DNA from: Catillopecten margaritatus gill symbiont
GTDB lineage: Bacteria; Pseudomonadota; Gammaproteobacteria; PS1; Pseudothioglobaceae
Assembly: GCA_037956075.1 (NCBI GenBank)
Contig: CP138327.1
Coordinates: 620,001-684,000 of the forward strand
Length of the DNA stretch: 64,000 bases
Reading direction: 5' to 3'
The notes beneath the pieces were generated by a model. That model was not told the origin of the DNA, did no database searches, and was given only the letters and a program-made list of their open reading frames with translations. Below are positions 1 through 7,898 of this stretch, piece after piece. Within the stretch, counting starts at the first letter, position 1. The number at the start of each line of letters is the position of its first letter. The position numbers were made by a program, and so were the translations under genes.

Positions 1-195
1 ACGCTTGACCCTGTAATGCGTAAATTTATCCTTGATTTTAAATATATTTAATTGGTATGGACGACAATGCTCGCAATCTTCAAAGTCGCTAATATCAATA
101 TCAAACGATTTTTTGGTTTTTTTAGAGACACTATAAGCAAATGCATACTGAAACATTTGATTGCCCAACCCCCCTACAATACTTACAGTTATCAT
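1..195 (-). CDS. GT11 alpha-1,2-fucosyltransferase, N-terminal part (cut by window edge)
   Basis: Only the first 65 codons are present and the frame runs off the left edge. The translation carries the GT11 hallmark GGLGNQMFQYA at residues 8-18, the nucleotide-sugar binding loop of bacterial alpha-1,2-fucosyltransferases, which move fucose from GDP-L-fucose to a galactose-type acceptor on LPS or capsule. The start codon overlaps the TGA of the upstream gene as ATGA, so translation is probably coupled. The GDP-fucose genes fcl and gmd lie just upstream in the same direction, so donor synthesis and transfer appear to be co-expressed. The acceptor cannot be told from the sequence. The family call is firm because the motif is distinctive, but the catalytic C-terminal half is outside the window. 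Confidence 0.85.
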   Translation of the reverse strand, partial: MITVSIVGGLGNQMFQYAFAYSVSKKTKKSFDIDISDFEDCEHCRPYQLNIFKIKDKFTHYRVKR

Positions 196-938
196 TTGTT
201 TTTCTTAAATAAAAAACATCCACAGCCATACACTTGAGAATCGGATTGCTCTTGTGTTGCATTAATGATAATCCCTTCGGTTGATTCGTCTGGAATTAAA
301 GAAAACTCTATTAATTCTAGATTTTGAAAATAAGATAAAATTTGAGCATAGGTGTAAATTCTATGTGCATTAAACATTATTTTGGCGGACCCTCCAATTG
401 GAACAACAAATAACAAATATCCACCTATAGAAACAACTCGCTTTAACTCTTCTATCGCCTGCAAGTCTCCATCAACATCTAATGCATCTCCATAACAACC
501 AAGTCCCACATGCTCAACAACATGCATACAAGATAATGAGTTAATTGAGTTATTTTTAAAAGGTAGATTATTTAGATCTATATGTGTATGCGTTAGATTA
601 TCTAGCTTAATATGTACTGGATTAAACTCATAGAATGTTATTGGCACAAATGCTGAAACCAATGTAGAGAAATAGGTAAAAGAAGATATATCCACATGTT
701 GATCTGGCGATAACTGCTGTAATTTCCTTGCTGCCCAAGCAGTATGATACACATAATGATTATCAAATCCTGTTGTTTTTCCTTTCTCATCTAAAATTGG
801 CCATTTATCTTTATTTTGAACCAAAAATCTATCACCATGAGTCGCTTTAAAAATCTTAAGCTCTTTTTGATATTCGGCATATTGACGATATCCTGCACTG
901 AATAGCTTTAAGATTTTTTTTATTTTCATACTTAACAT
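192..938 (-). CDS. DUF268 family protein in glycan cluster
   Basis: The 248-residue protein has the block HVVEHVGLGCYGDALDVDGD at residues 139-158, typical of the DUF268 family, followed by a region reading like a Rossmann methyltransferase (IGGYLLFVVPIGG). DUF268 proteins are uncharacterised but common in O-antigen and capsule loci; a sugar-modifying methyltransferase-like role is inference. The first ATG overlaps the end of the upstream methyltransferase gene by 7 bp, and a second ATG lies three codons in, so the start could be at 929. A GGAGG stands about 13 nt upstream of the first ATG, which favours it. The gene sits between a SAM methyltransferase and a fucosyltransferase, in keeping with glycan modification. 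Confidence 0.75.
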   Translation of the reverse strand: MLSMKIKKILKLFSAGYRQYAEYQKELKIFKATHGDRFLVQNKDKWPILDEKGKTTGFDNHYVYHTAWAARKLQQLSPDQHVDISSFTYFSTLVSAFVPITFYEFNPVHIKLDNLTHTHIDLNNLPFKNNSINSLSCMHVVEHVGLGCYGDALDVDGDLQAIEELKRVVSIGGYLLFVVPIGGSAKIMFNAHRIYTYAQILSYFQNLELIEFSLIPDESTEGIIINATQEQSDSQVYGCGCFLFKKNK

Positions 939-1477
939 AATTCTTTGATTGCCTCCAAATTTAAACTCATCATCATTCCATGCTTTTTATCCATATGCGG
1001 TAGATAAGCTTGAGAAAAGTCATCTATGGAAGAGTGTTCAGTTTTTTGCCAGTCGTATTCTTGTATGTTGTTAAAGCCAATTTCTTTTAATGTCTTAACC
1101 AGTAATTTTTTATTAAATATCATCTTATGATAATCATACTCCCCTACCTTTTGCCCACCGATTAAAAGGTCCAATAACAAATCCAAATTATCATCTTTTT
1201 GCGTATAGTACTTGACAATGGCATCAAAGCTTGGAACCGAGATTCTTAACATGCCACCAGGTTTTAACGCTCTATGCCATTCTTTCAATACATCCTTATA
1301 TTCATTCCTGCCAAAATGTTCCAACACATGTGCACTATATATTAATTCTACACTATCATTTTCTGCAAAATCTAAATCATTGACAGGTACTTGATAATCC
1401 ACATGCTCTAAATCTTGTAAATCAACATGTGTAAAGCCATCAATATATATCTTACCACACCCTAAATGTAATTTCAT
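932..1477 (-). CDS. Class I SAM-dependent methyltransferase
   Basis: About 181 residues. The N-terminal HLGCGK at residues 4-9 is motif I (SAM-binding glycine loop), the central SAHVLEHF and [12 protein letters not shown] match motifs II-IV of methyltransferase domain 11/23 proteins. No substrate is evident; the setting between fcl and a DUF268 gene suggests methylation of a sugar or of a glycan precursor. A longer frame starts 8 codons upstream, but the ATG at 1477 overlaps the fcl stop as ATGA and puts the SAM motif at the usual distance from the N terminus, so it was preferred. Confidence 0.8.
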   Translation of the reverse strand: MKLHLGCGKIYIDGFTHVDLQDLEHVDYQVPVNDLDFAENDSVELIYSAHVLEHFGRNEYKDVLKEWHRALKPGGMLRISVPSFDAIVKYYTQKDDNLDLLLDLLIGGQKVGEYDYHKMIFNKKLLVKTLKEIGFNNIQEYDWQKTEHSSIDDFSQAYLPHMDKKHGMMMSLNLEAIKELC

Positions 1478-2433
1478 TTTATAACTCTTCCCAAATACCA
1501 TTCATAAGTCTTTTGCAGTCCACCTTCTAAATCGGTACTATATTCCCACCCCATATTGGATAAACGAGAAATATCAATTAGTTTTCTTGGTGTGCCATCG
1601 GGTTTAGTAGTGTCGAAGGTTAGTACACCTTTAAAGTCAACCACTTTTTTCATTTTTTCTGCCATTTCTCTGATGGTAATATCTACACCTGTGCCAACAT
1701 TGATGTGCGAGAGCATGGACTTAGTGTTGGCTTGGTAGGTTTTTTCGTCGAGGTTTAGGACAAATAATGAGGCAGCTGCCATATCATCAACGAATAAAAA
1801 CTCACGCATTGCATTGCCTGTGCCCCATACAATGACTTCTTTGTCATTGTTTATTTTTGCTTGGTGAAAGCGCTGCATGAGGGCGGGGATGACATGAGAG
1901 TTTTCTGGATGGAAGTTGTCATTGATACCGTATAGGTTAGTGGGCATTACTGAACGAAAGTCGGTGCCGTGTTGGCGGTTGTAAGACTCGCAGAGCTTGA
2001 TACCTGCTATTTTGGCTAAGGCATAGGGTTCGTTAGTGGGTTCTAAAGTGTCTGTGAGTAGTGCATCTTCACGCATTGGTTGCTGGACTGCTTTGGGGTA
2101 GATGCAGGTGCTGCCTAAAAATAATAAGCGCTTAACTTTATTTTCATAGGCTGAGTGAATGACATTAGCTTCTATCATCATATTTTGGTAGATGAAATCG
2201 GCTGGATAGACATTATTTGCGTGAATCCCACCCACCTTGGCGGCGGCTAAAATCACATAATCGGGCTTTTCTTGTTTGAAAAAATCGCTGACGGCTTGCT
2301 GGTTGATTAAATCTAATTCTGCATGGGTGCGGGTGATGAGGTTACTGAAGCCTTGTTGTTCTAATTGCCTAATAATGGCGGAACCGACTAAACCACGATG
2401 TCCTGCGATATAGATTTTTGCAGTTGGGTTCAT
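1474..2433 (-). CDS. fcl: GDP-L-fucose synthase
   Basis: Epimerase/reductase that turns GDP-4-keto-6-deoxy-D-mannose into GDP-L-fucose with NADPH. The 319-residue length is normal. The Rossmann loop GHRGLVG is at residues 11-17 and the short-chain dehydrogenase triad is visible as Ser108, Tyr137 and Lys141 (YALAK). The start overlaps the gmd stop by 4 bp (ATGA), so the two steps of the pathway are translationally coupled. The neighbours (gmd upstream, glycan transferases downstream) fit completely. The alternative family members (colanic acid or nodulation versions) do the same reaction. Confidence 0.96.
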   Translation of the reverse strand: MNPTAKIYIAGHRGLVGSAIIRQLEQQGFSNLITRTHAELDLINQQAVSDFFKQEKPDYVILAAAKVGGIHANNVYPADFIYQNMMIEANVIHSAYENKVKRLLFLGSTCIYPKAVQQPMREDALLTDTLEPTNEPYALAKIAGIKLCESYNRQHGTDFRSVMPTNLYGINDNFHPENSHVIPALMQRFHQAKINNDKEVIVWGTGNAMREFLFVDDMAAASLFVLNLDEKTYQANTKSMLSHINVGTGVDITIREMAEKMKKVVDFKGVLTFDTTKPDGTPRKLIDISRLSNMGWEYSTDLEGGLQKTYEWYLGRVIK

Positions 2434-3515
2434 TCTTGATAATCTTGGGTTTTAAATCCATGTTCTTTTACCAGTGCATCTCGTTTGGCAATGTTGATGT
2501 CGTTTTCCATCATTTCATGCACCATTTCTTCAAGGGTGATTTTGGGTGACCAGCCTAATTTTGCTTTTGCCTTGCTTGGGTCGCCTAATAAGGTTTCTAC
2601 TTCGGTTGGGCGGAAGTAGCGTTTATCAACGGCAACGATTAAATTACCTGTATCTACATCGTAGCCTTTTTCATCCATGCCCTCGCCTTCCCAGCGGATT
2701 GTTTTGCCCAAATGTCCCCAGGCAAAATCAACAAAATCACGCACGGAGTATTGCACTCCTGTGGCAATGCAAAAATCATCAGGCTCGTCTTGTTGGAGCA
2801 TTAGCCATTGCATTTCTACATAGTCTTTAGCGTGCCCCCAGTCGCGTTTTGCGTTCATATTGCCGAGATAAACAGTGTCTTGCAAGCCGAGTGAAATGCG
2901 TGCTAAGGCTCGGGTGATTTTGCGTGTGACAAAGGTTTCGCCACGCACGGGGGATTCGTGGTTGAATAAAATACCGTTACAGGCATACATTCCGTAAGCT
3001 TCACGGTAATTAACCGTAATCCAATAAGCGTATAACTTGGCAGCGGCATAGGGTGAACGAGGGTAAAAAGGGGTGGTTTCTGTTTGTGGGGTTTCTCGCA
3101 CATCACCATATAGCTCAGAGGTTGAGGCCTGGTAATAGCGGGTTTTCTTTTCCAGTCCAGAGATGCGAATAGCTTCTAACACACGCAATGCACCTAATCC
3201 AACGGTATCTGCGGTGTATTCTGGGGTTTCAAATGAAACGGCTACATGGGATTGTGCGCCGAGATTATAGATTTCATCGGGCTGGATGTCTTGAATGATG
3301 CGTACCAAACTCATAGAGTCAGCTAAATCACCGTAATGCAGGATAAATTTTCTGTCTGCTTCGTGTGGGTCTTTGTATAGGTGGTCGATACGCTCGGTGT
3401 TAAACGAAGATGAACGGCGTTTGATACCGTGGACTTCGTAGCCTTTGTCTAGTAAAAATTCTGCAAGGTATGCACCGTCTTGTCCGGTGATGCCTGTAAT
3501 TAATGCTTTTTTCAT
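2430..3515 (-). CDS. gmd: GDP-mannose 4,6-dehydratase
   Basis: First committed step to GDP-L-fucose: NADP-dependent dehydration of GDP-D-mannose. From the ATG at 3515 the protein has 361 residues, the usual size. The cofactor loop GITGQDG is at residues 8-14, the catalytic set is Thr132 and Glu134 in the STSELYG block and Tyr156/Lys160 in YAAAK. A longer in-frame extension to 3566 has no homology and lies in the upstream PIN gene, while an AGGAAGG ribosome site stands just before the 3515 ATG, which decides the start. It follows the PIN pseudogene (stop TAA shares one base with this ATG) and overlaps fcl. Confidence 0.96.
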   Translation of the reverse strand: MKKALITGITGQDGAYLAEFLLDKGYEVHGIKRRSSSFNTERIDHLYKDPHEADRKFILHYGDLADSMSLVRIIQDIQPDEIYNLGAQSHVAVSFETPEYTADTVGLGALRVLEAIRISGLEKKTRYYQASTSELYGDVRETPQTETTPFYPRSPYAAAKLYAYWITVNYREAYGMYACNGILFNHESPVRGETFVTRKITRALARISLGLQDTVYLGNMNAKRDWGHAKDYVEMQWLMLQQDEPDDFCIATGVQYSVRDFVDFAWGHLGKTIRWEGEGMDEKGYDVDTGNLIVAVDKRYFRPTEVETLLGDPSKAKAKLGWSPKITLEEMVHEMMENDINIAKRDALVKEHGFKTQDYQE

Positions 3516-3986
3516 TATTCCTTCCTTTTTAAAAAATCTGTTGCGGTATAAATATTGACACCACAATCATAAAATTTACTATCACCAGTAACAAGGTAAT
3601 TGCAGTTATTTTTCTTAGCACAAAGACATTGTAAAATATCCTCAAAATCTAAATTATTTTTGATAGATAAATCAATGGCGTTATCAATAAGCGTTACCCC
3701 AAAATTAGATACACGCCATTTATTAGAGACCTTTGCATAAATATGAATAATCATCAAAACGCCACTTTTTATCAAATTGAAAACTTTTTAAAAACACCCT
3801 TAGCCTTGCTAGGAGTGGATTTAAAAAATTCCCAATTTAATAAAATCTGTCATTTTGCTAATCATCCCTATTTATGCAAAGGTCTCTATTAATAACAATT
3901 TTTTTAAAAAAATTTAATACTTTGTGGCTGTTTTTATCTAAAAAATCCAGAACAACATTGGTGTCTAAATAAACACTACGCTTCAT
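3515..3986 (-). pseudogene. PIN-domain (VapC-like) toxin gene disrupted by a MITE
   Basis: The 5' part from the ATG at 3986 encodes a PIN-domain start (SVYLDTNVVLDFLDKN, with the first acidic metal ligand) and the 3' part encodes the distal half ([26 protein letters not shown]). Between them lies a 161-bp palindromic element (3726-3886) flanked by the direct repeat TATTA. Removing the element with one TATTA copy restores a single open frame of about 101 codons. PIN toxins are usually near 130 residues, and the region after DKNS looks short, so the gene may have lost internal sequence before the insertion. It is the toxin half of a pair whose antitoxin remnant overlaps its start. The distal open part could still be translated from within the insert, but it lacks the first ligand and should not be an active RNase. 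Confidence 0.85.
3726..3886. mobile_element. 161-bp palindromic MITE with GAGACCTTTGCATAAATA ends
   Basis: The ends are a perfect inverted repeat (GAGACCTTTGCATAAATA at the left, its complement at the right), and both sides are flanked by TATTA, a likely 5-bp target duplication. The two internal halves are also imperfect complements of each other around a centre near 3806, so a transcript would fold into one long hairpin. There is no coding capacity. The end sequence resembles the GAGACCTTTGCA ends of IS5-family (IS1106-type) elements, so a parent transposase elsewhere in the genome is likely; that family link is from memory of such ends. A matching 15-base end lies at 19900-19914. Confidence 0.85.
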
Positions 3987-4265
3987 TCGAATATTTAGCT
4001 TGCTTACTGGCTTTAATTTCTTGTGCTGTCATATTCTTAGTTTCTCCATTCAAAATACCTGCAAACTGCATAATTTCATCTAATTCTTGCTGTTTTCTGG
4101 CGATTATTTTTTTTCTAAAATTTTTTTAATCTCTATGGAGAATTCAGGAGAAACCAGCAGTCCTTTGTATTAATGGGTTTTTTTATCTTCTATATCTAAG
4201 TAGTCATACCCTTTTAATATATTTGAATTCCTTGCTAATTCTCGAATGCCGATTGAATTTGTCAT
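3976..4265 (-). pseudogene. Antitoxin gene remnant, partner of the PIN toxin
   Basis: Starting at the ATG at 4265, the frame reads a typical small antitoxin N terminus (IRELARNSNILKGYDYLDIE) but hits TAA after 31 codons. The same frame then continues and shifts by one base in a run of eight A residues near 4110; with one added A it runs on to a TAG at 3976-3978 that overlaps the toxin ATG, the usual arrangement of an antitoxin-toxin operon. The restored length would be about 96 residues. One nonsense codon plus one frameshift make this a decayed gene. The antitoxin family is not recognised with certainty. Confidence 0.75.
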
Positions 4266-4310
4266 CTTGTCTTCTTGTTGTCTTTTCTGTCATTATACAA
4301 CATCTAACAC

Positions 4311-5711
4311 TCAACTTCTGCCATAAGCATCCTCTAATCGTTCAATATCGTCTTCGCCTAAGTAGGTGCCACTCTGCACTTCAATGAGTTCCAATGGTTC
4401 GTTTGTTTTATTTTCTAAGGCGTGGATTATACCGATTGGAATATAAGTAGATTCACCCTTTTCAAGGTCAAAGGTTTTTTTGTCATTGGTTACTGTGGCG
4501 GTGCCTTTAACGACTACCCAGTGTTCTGCGCGTTTTTGGTGTTTTTGCAGGGATAGCTTTGCACCTGACTTTACATGCAATCTTTTTACTTGGAAATATT
4601 CACCTGACTCAATAGAATCATACCAACCCCACGGACGATGCACTTTGCGATGTTCGCCACCTTCAGTTCGCCCATCTTTATGCAAGGATTCCACAATACT
4701 TTTTACTTCGTGGGCTTTATCTTGGGTGGCAACCAAAGTAGCATCAGGCGTGTCAATAATAATGAGATTATCTACGCCAATCGTTGCCACCATATGGTGG
4801 TGTGCATTGATATAAGTATTGGTAGTGCCTATCGTGTTAACATCACCTTTAATAACATTGCCCTTGTTATCTTTTTCACCAATATCATACAGTGCCGACC
4901 AGGCGCCAATATCATTCCACCCTGCATCCAACGGCACAACCACAACATTGCTGGATTTTTCCATGAGTGCGTAATCTATGGAGTCAGACGGGGAGGATTC
5001 AAAAGCTTGTTTATCTAAGCGGATAAAATCAAAATCTTGGGTGGCATTACTCACTGCATTACTCACTGCACTAACGATATCAGGTGAGCATTCGGTAAGT
5101 TCACTAATTAATGTTTTTGCCTGAAACATAAACATCCCAGAATTCCATAAATAATTGCCCTGTTCTAAGTAAGATTGCGCTGTTTTTGCATCTGGCTTTT
5201 CAACAAAGGCCTTTACTTGTCCATCTGCCGTTGATTTGATATAGCCGTAGCCTGTGTTTGCCTCTGTTGGCACAATGCCGAAAGTAACGAGTTTTTGATT
5301 GTTTGCTTGCTTTAATGCAATGTTAATTGCCTGATGAAATACTTCAATATCCTTAATCACATGGTCAGCTGACAATACCAATAACACCGCATCATTTGAT
5401 ATTTTAATCGATTGTAAGGCAGCGGCAGTAATTGCAGGAGCGGTATTTCTACCAACTGGTTCTAATAATATTGTTGGGTTGTTGATGTTAATCTGCTGAC
5501 ACTGTTCTGCTACCAAAAAACGATGCTCGGCATTGCAAATAATAATTGGCTCTGCAAGGTTACCCAACCCATTTAAACGCAAAATAGTTTCTTGCAACAT
5601 TGTATTATCACCCACTAATGGCAAATACTGCTTAGGGTATTGCTTGCGTGATAACGGCCAAAGGCGTGTGCCTGAACCGCCTGATAGAATTACTGGAATT
5701 ATATTAGCCAA
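4311..5711 (-). CDS. manC: Mannose-1-phosphate guanylyltransferase / mannose-6-phosphate isomerase
   Basis: Bifunctional enzyme of 466 residues making GDP-mannose. The nucleotidyltransferase signature GGSGTRLWPLSR is at residues 11-22 and FVEKP follows in the middle. The C-terminal cupin isomerase domain shows the metal-site block LSLQKHQKRAEHW and ends with the conserved EDDIERLEDAYGR. The start is a TTG at 5711: the only upstream in-frame codons end in a stop, and AGGGGG sits about 7 nt ahead of the TTG. With algC (40.1 kb) and gmd/fcl it completes the route from phosphosugar to GDP-fucose. It follows the unknown gene at 5713-6375 by one base, so the operon probably extends upstream. Confidence 0.95.
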   Translation of the reverse strand: MANIIPVILSGGSGTRLWPLSRKQYPKQYLPLVGDNTMLQETILRLNGLGNLAEPIIICNAEHRFLVAEQCQQININNPTILLEPVGRNTAPAITAAALQSIKISNDAVLLVLSADHVIKDIEVFHQAINIALKQANNQKLVTFGIVPTEANTGYGYIKSTADGQVKAFVEKPDAKTAQSYLEQGNYLWNSGMFMFQAKTLISELTECSPDIVSAVSNAVSNATQDFDFIRLDKQAFESSPSDSIDYALMEKSSNVVVVPLDAGWNDIGAWSALYDIGEKDNKGNVIKGDVNTIGTTNTYINAHHHMVATIGVDNLIIIDTPDATLVATQDKAHEVKSIVESLHKDGRTEGGEHRKVHRPWGWYDSIESGEYFQVKRLHVKSGAKLSLQKHQKRAEHWVVVKGTATVTNDKKTFDLEKGESTYIPIGIIHALENKTNEPLELIEVQSGTYLGEDDIERLEDAYGRS

Positions 5712-5712
5712 T

Positions 5713-6375
5713 TTACAACCCCCTTACTTCTAAAACCATACTTGCTTCTTGCAAATAGGCATTCATTACCTCTTCCACACCGCCATCCAAATACTCGTCT
5801 TCATAATAAACTTCATTCACATTAGTTTCTGACACATTGGATTGCGTCGCTATTGGTACAAGTTCAAGTATGCTGGTGCTTTCATCCAATAGCGTAGTTA
5901 CTTCAATGGTGGCGCTTGCTAGCTCTATCGTTGCTTGTTCTTTGGCAAGAGTGTCTATTATGTCATTAATAGGTTGGTCAAATGCTTTGCCTAAAATGGT
6001 ATTGGTAATGCTTTTTACCTTAGTTTTTGTGGCTGCTCTGGCTGTTGCTGTAAACGCCAATGATAATAAGTTAGATAAAAATAATTCAAATTTATTTTTA
6101 TTATTTAGGGCTAATAATTTAACCGTCATTTCCGTACAGCCTTTTAGTTCAAATTTCTCTTTAAAAATCATCGCTTCGCCACAAGTTTTAAAAGTTGTGT
6201 TGTCTTCCAAGGGGAGGGTTTTAACGGTATTAATGCTCGCCTTTCCTGGTCGTGGATAGACCAGAGTAAAAGACAAAGCGTAATAATCCTCATCTTTTTT
6301 GAGATTGAGTGAGTGATTACTGTTAACGATTAAATCTAATTGCTTAATGCTGAGTTGAATAACTTGGTATGCCAT
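5713..6375 (-). CDS. Unknown 220-residue protein
   Basis: No family is recognised. The protein starts MAYQVIQLSIKQLD, has a mixed polar N-terminal part with a short hydrophobic, alanine-rich stretch near residues 103-118 (LSNLLSLAFTATARAATKTK) and an acidic C-terminal tail rich in Glu and Tyr. No signal peptide is visible. It lies two bases from the small membrane protein upstream and one base from the TTG start of manC, and its last codons contain the Shine-Dalgarno sequence for manC, so it is probably co-translated with the GDP-mannose step. Codon use and base content match its neighbours. A role in surface-polymer work is only an inference from position. Confidence 0.6.
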   Translation of the reverse strand: MAYQVIQLSIKQLDLIVNSNHSLNLKKDEDYYALSFTLVYPRPGKASINTVKTLPLEDNTTFKTCGEAMIFKEKFELKGCTEMTVKLLALNNKNKFELFLSNLLSLAFTATARAATKTKVKSITNTILGKAFDQPINDIIDTLAKEQATIELASATIEVTTLLDESTSILELVPIATQSNVSETNVNEVYYEDEYLDGGVEEVMNAYLQEASMVLEVRGL

Positions 6376-6377
6376 AC

Positions 6378-6605
6378 TTAATTCAGTTTCTTTTCTGCAA
6401 ACTTTTGCACTGCCTTTGGTGCAAAGGCAGCCAGTAAAAAGAACACGATAATAATCATTACATTATCAGTGGCATCCCCTTTATAAACAACGATACCACT
6501 AAATAACACAGCAACAATAAGCGACATCATACTCATTAATCGCATTGAGGACTTTTGCCCTTCTTCATCACATAAATAGCCTTTTTTATTTGTATCTTGT
6601 GCCAT
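6378..6605 (-). CDS. Small two-helix membrane protein
   Basis: 75 residues with a charged N terminus, two predicted membrane spans (about residues 25-41, MMSLIVAVLFSGIVVYK, and 47-64, NVMIIIVFFLLAAFAPKA) and a lysine-rich tail. The layout resembles small phage-type membrane or holin-like hypothetical proteins, but no family can be assigned. It is the first gene of the minus-strand run toward manC, is followed after two bases by another unknown gene, and is divergent from the O-antigen ligase-like gene 54 bp away. Confidence 0.55.
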   Translation of the reverse strand: MAQDTNKKGYLCDEEGQKSSMRLMSMMSLIVAVLFSGIVVYKGDATDNVMIIIVFFLLAAFAPKAVQKFAEKKLN

Positions 6606-6659
6606 AGTTTCTCTCTCTACTATAAAATCAGTTTTTATTATATCATTAAGTCTAAACTT

Positions 6660-7868
6660 ATGAGCGAAGCACTCTCAGAAAAAAGGTATTCAAACCTTGT
6701 TAACACCTTATTATTTTTATTTCCATTGGGTTTTTTAAGTATTAAAGCCTCTGGAGATTTAATACTGGTTATTTTAATGTTTATCGGCGTCTATAGCATG
6801 TTTAAACATAGAATTAATCCAATAACGCATAACGCATTAAAAGGTGTGAGTCTTTTATCATTAGGGTATTTTGCAGCCATTCTTTTGTCTATCTTTGCCT
6901 CTGATAAGCCTTCTGAATTATTGCATTATGTTAATAGAGACCTGCATTTTTTATTTACACCCTTTGTAGCTTTGGCAATTTACTTGGCAAAGGTCAATAT
7001 AAAAACTTTGATTTTATCAATTAAGTTGTCTCTTATTTTGATGGGTGGGTTAATTTTATCTCAATACTTTGATGGGGTATCGCGCCCATCTTGGGTTATG
7101 AATGCTGATTTATTTGGTAATTTAACTGTGTTATTTTTATTTATGTCTTGGTCAAATATTCAAACAGAAGCAGTAAAAGATTTATCTCTCTCAGTATTAA
7201 GTACTATTTTTGGAATGACTTCTATTGTTTTATCGGGAACTCGTGGCGCTTGGGTTTCTTTTGTTGTGTTATTTTTTGTTTGGCTTTTCTTGCTACTTTA
7301 TAAAAAAATGCTTGATAAAAAAGTTGGTTTTTTATTATTGATTGCCGTGCTTGCACTAGGTGTTTTTGCAAGCACAAATACAGTGATAAAAAATAGGAGC
7401 TCTGAAGCAGTGAGCGAAGTAAGTAATTGGTATAACGGAGTAAATATCAACACCTCAAATGGAAGTAGAATGGAGATGTACAAAGCTGGCTTGCTAGCTG
7501 CTAAAGAGAAACCAATCTTGGGCTATGGGTATCGTAACGGCAACAAAGAGGCTGCGAAATTTGCTGATACTGAATTACAATCAAGTATTGCAAATCACAA
7601 CCACTTGCATAACGCCTATATAAATACATTAGTTTTTGGTGGTGTGATAGCGCTCATTGCTTTATTAGCTTTATTATTCATTCCACTCAAACAATTTTGG
7701 CAACAATTAAAAACAGGTAAGCATACAGAACTTGCTTTTTTAGGTATCTTCCTCTGTGTTGGTTATGCAAGCTTTGGCGTGGTGAACGCTATGTTTGGAG
7801 ATATGTTTATGAATGCATTTTATGTATTATTCTTAAGTATTTTATTGCCTAAAATTAAAAAAGCGTAA
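6660..7868 (+). CDS. O-antigen ligase / polymerase family membrane protein
   Basis: From the ATG at 6660 the protein has about 402 residues and roughly ten membrane spans. The periplasmic-loop signature of the WaaL/Wzy_C family is clear: SGTRGAWVSF in the middle and GYGYRNG followed by HNHLHNAYINTLVFGGVIAL, the H-x-x-x-H-N pattern conserved in O-antigen ligases. Such proteins join undecaprenyl-linked O-antigen to lipid A-core (WaaL) or polymerise repeat units (Wzy); sequence alone does not settle which. A longer frame begins at 6597 but those residues are unrelated and overlap the divergent gene. It is the only plus-strand gene in the glycan locus. Confidence 0.85.
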   Translation: MSEALSEKRYSNLVNTLLFLFPLGFLSIKASGDLILVILMFIGVYSMFKHRINPITHNALKGVSLLSLGYFAAILLSIFASDKPSELLHYVNRDLHFLFTPFVALAIYLAKVNIKTLILSIKLSLILMGGLILSQYFDGVSRPSWVMNADLFGNLTVLFLFMSWSNIQTEAVKDLSLSVLSTIFGMTSIVLSGTRGAWVSFVVLFFVWLFLLLYKKMLDKKVGFLLLIAVLALGVFASTNTVIKNRSSEAVSEVSNWYNGVNINTSNGSRMEMYKAGLLAAKEKPILGYGYRNGNKEAAKFADTELQSSIANHNHLHNAYINTLVFGGVIALIALLALLFIPLKQFWQQLKTGKHTELAFLGIFLCVGYASFGVVNAMFGDMFMNAFYVLFLSILLPKIKKA

Positions 7869-7898
7869 TGTACTAACAAAAGCTGCTATCACGCCTTA

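Noticed and set aside
52..237. Plus-strand frame at the left edge
   Set aside because: It is antisense to the GT11 fucosyltransferase start, which has a clear family motif and an ATGA overlap with its neighbour.
2430..3566. Longer gmd start at 3566
   Set aside because: The extra residues belong to the PIN gene region; the ATG at 3515 has a ribosome site and begins the conserved Rossmann motif.
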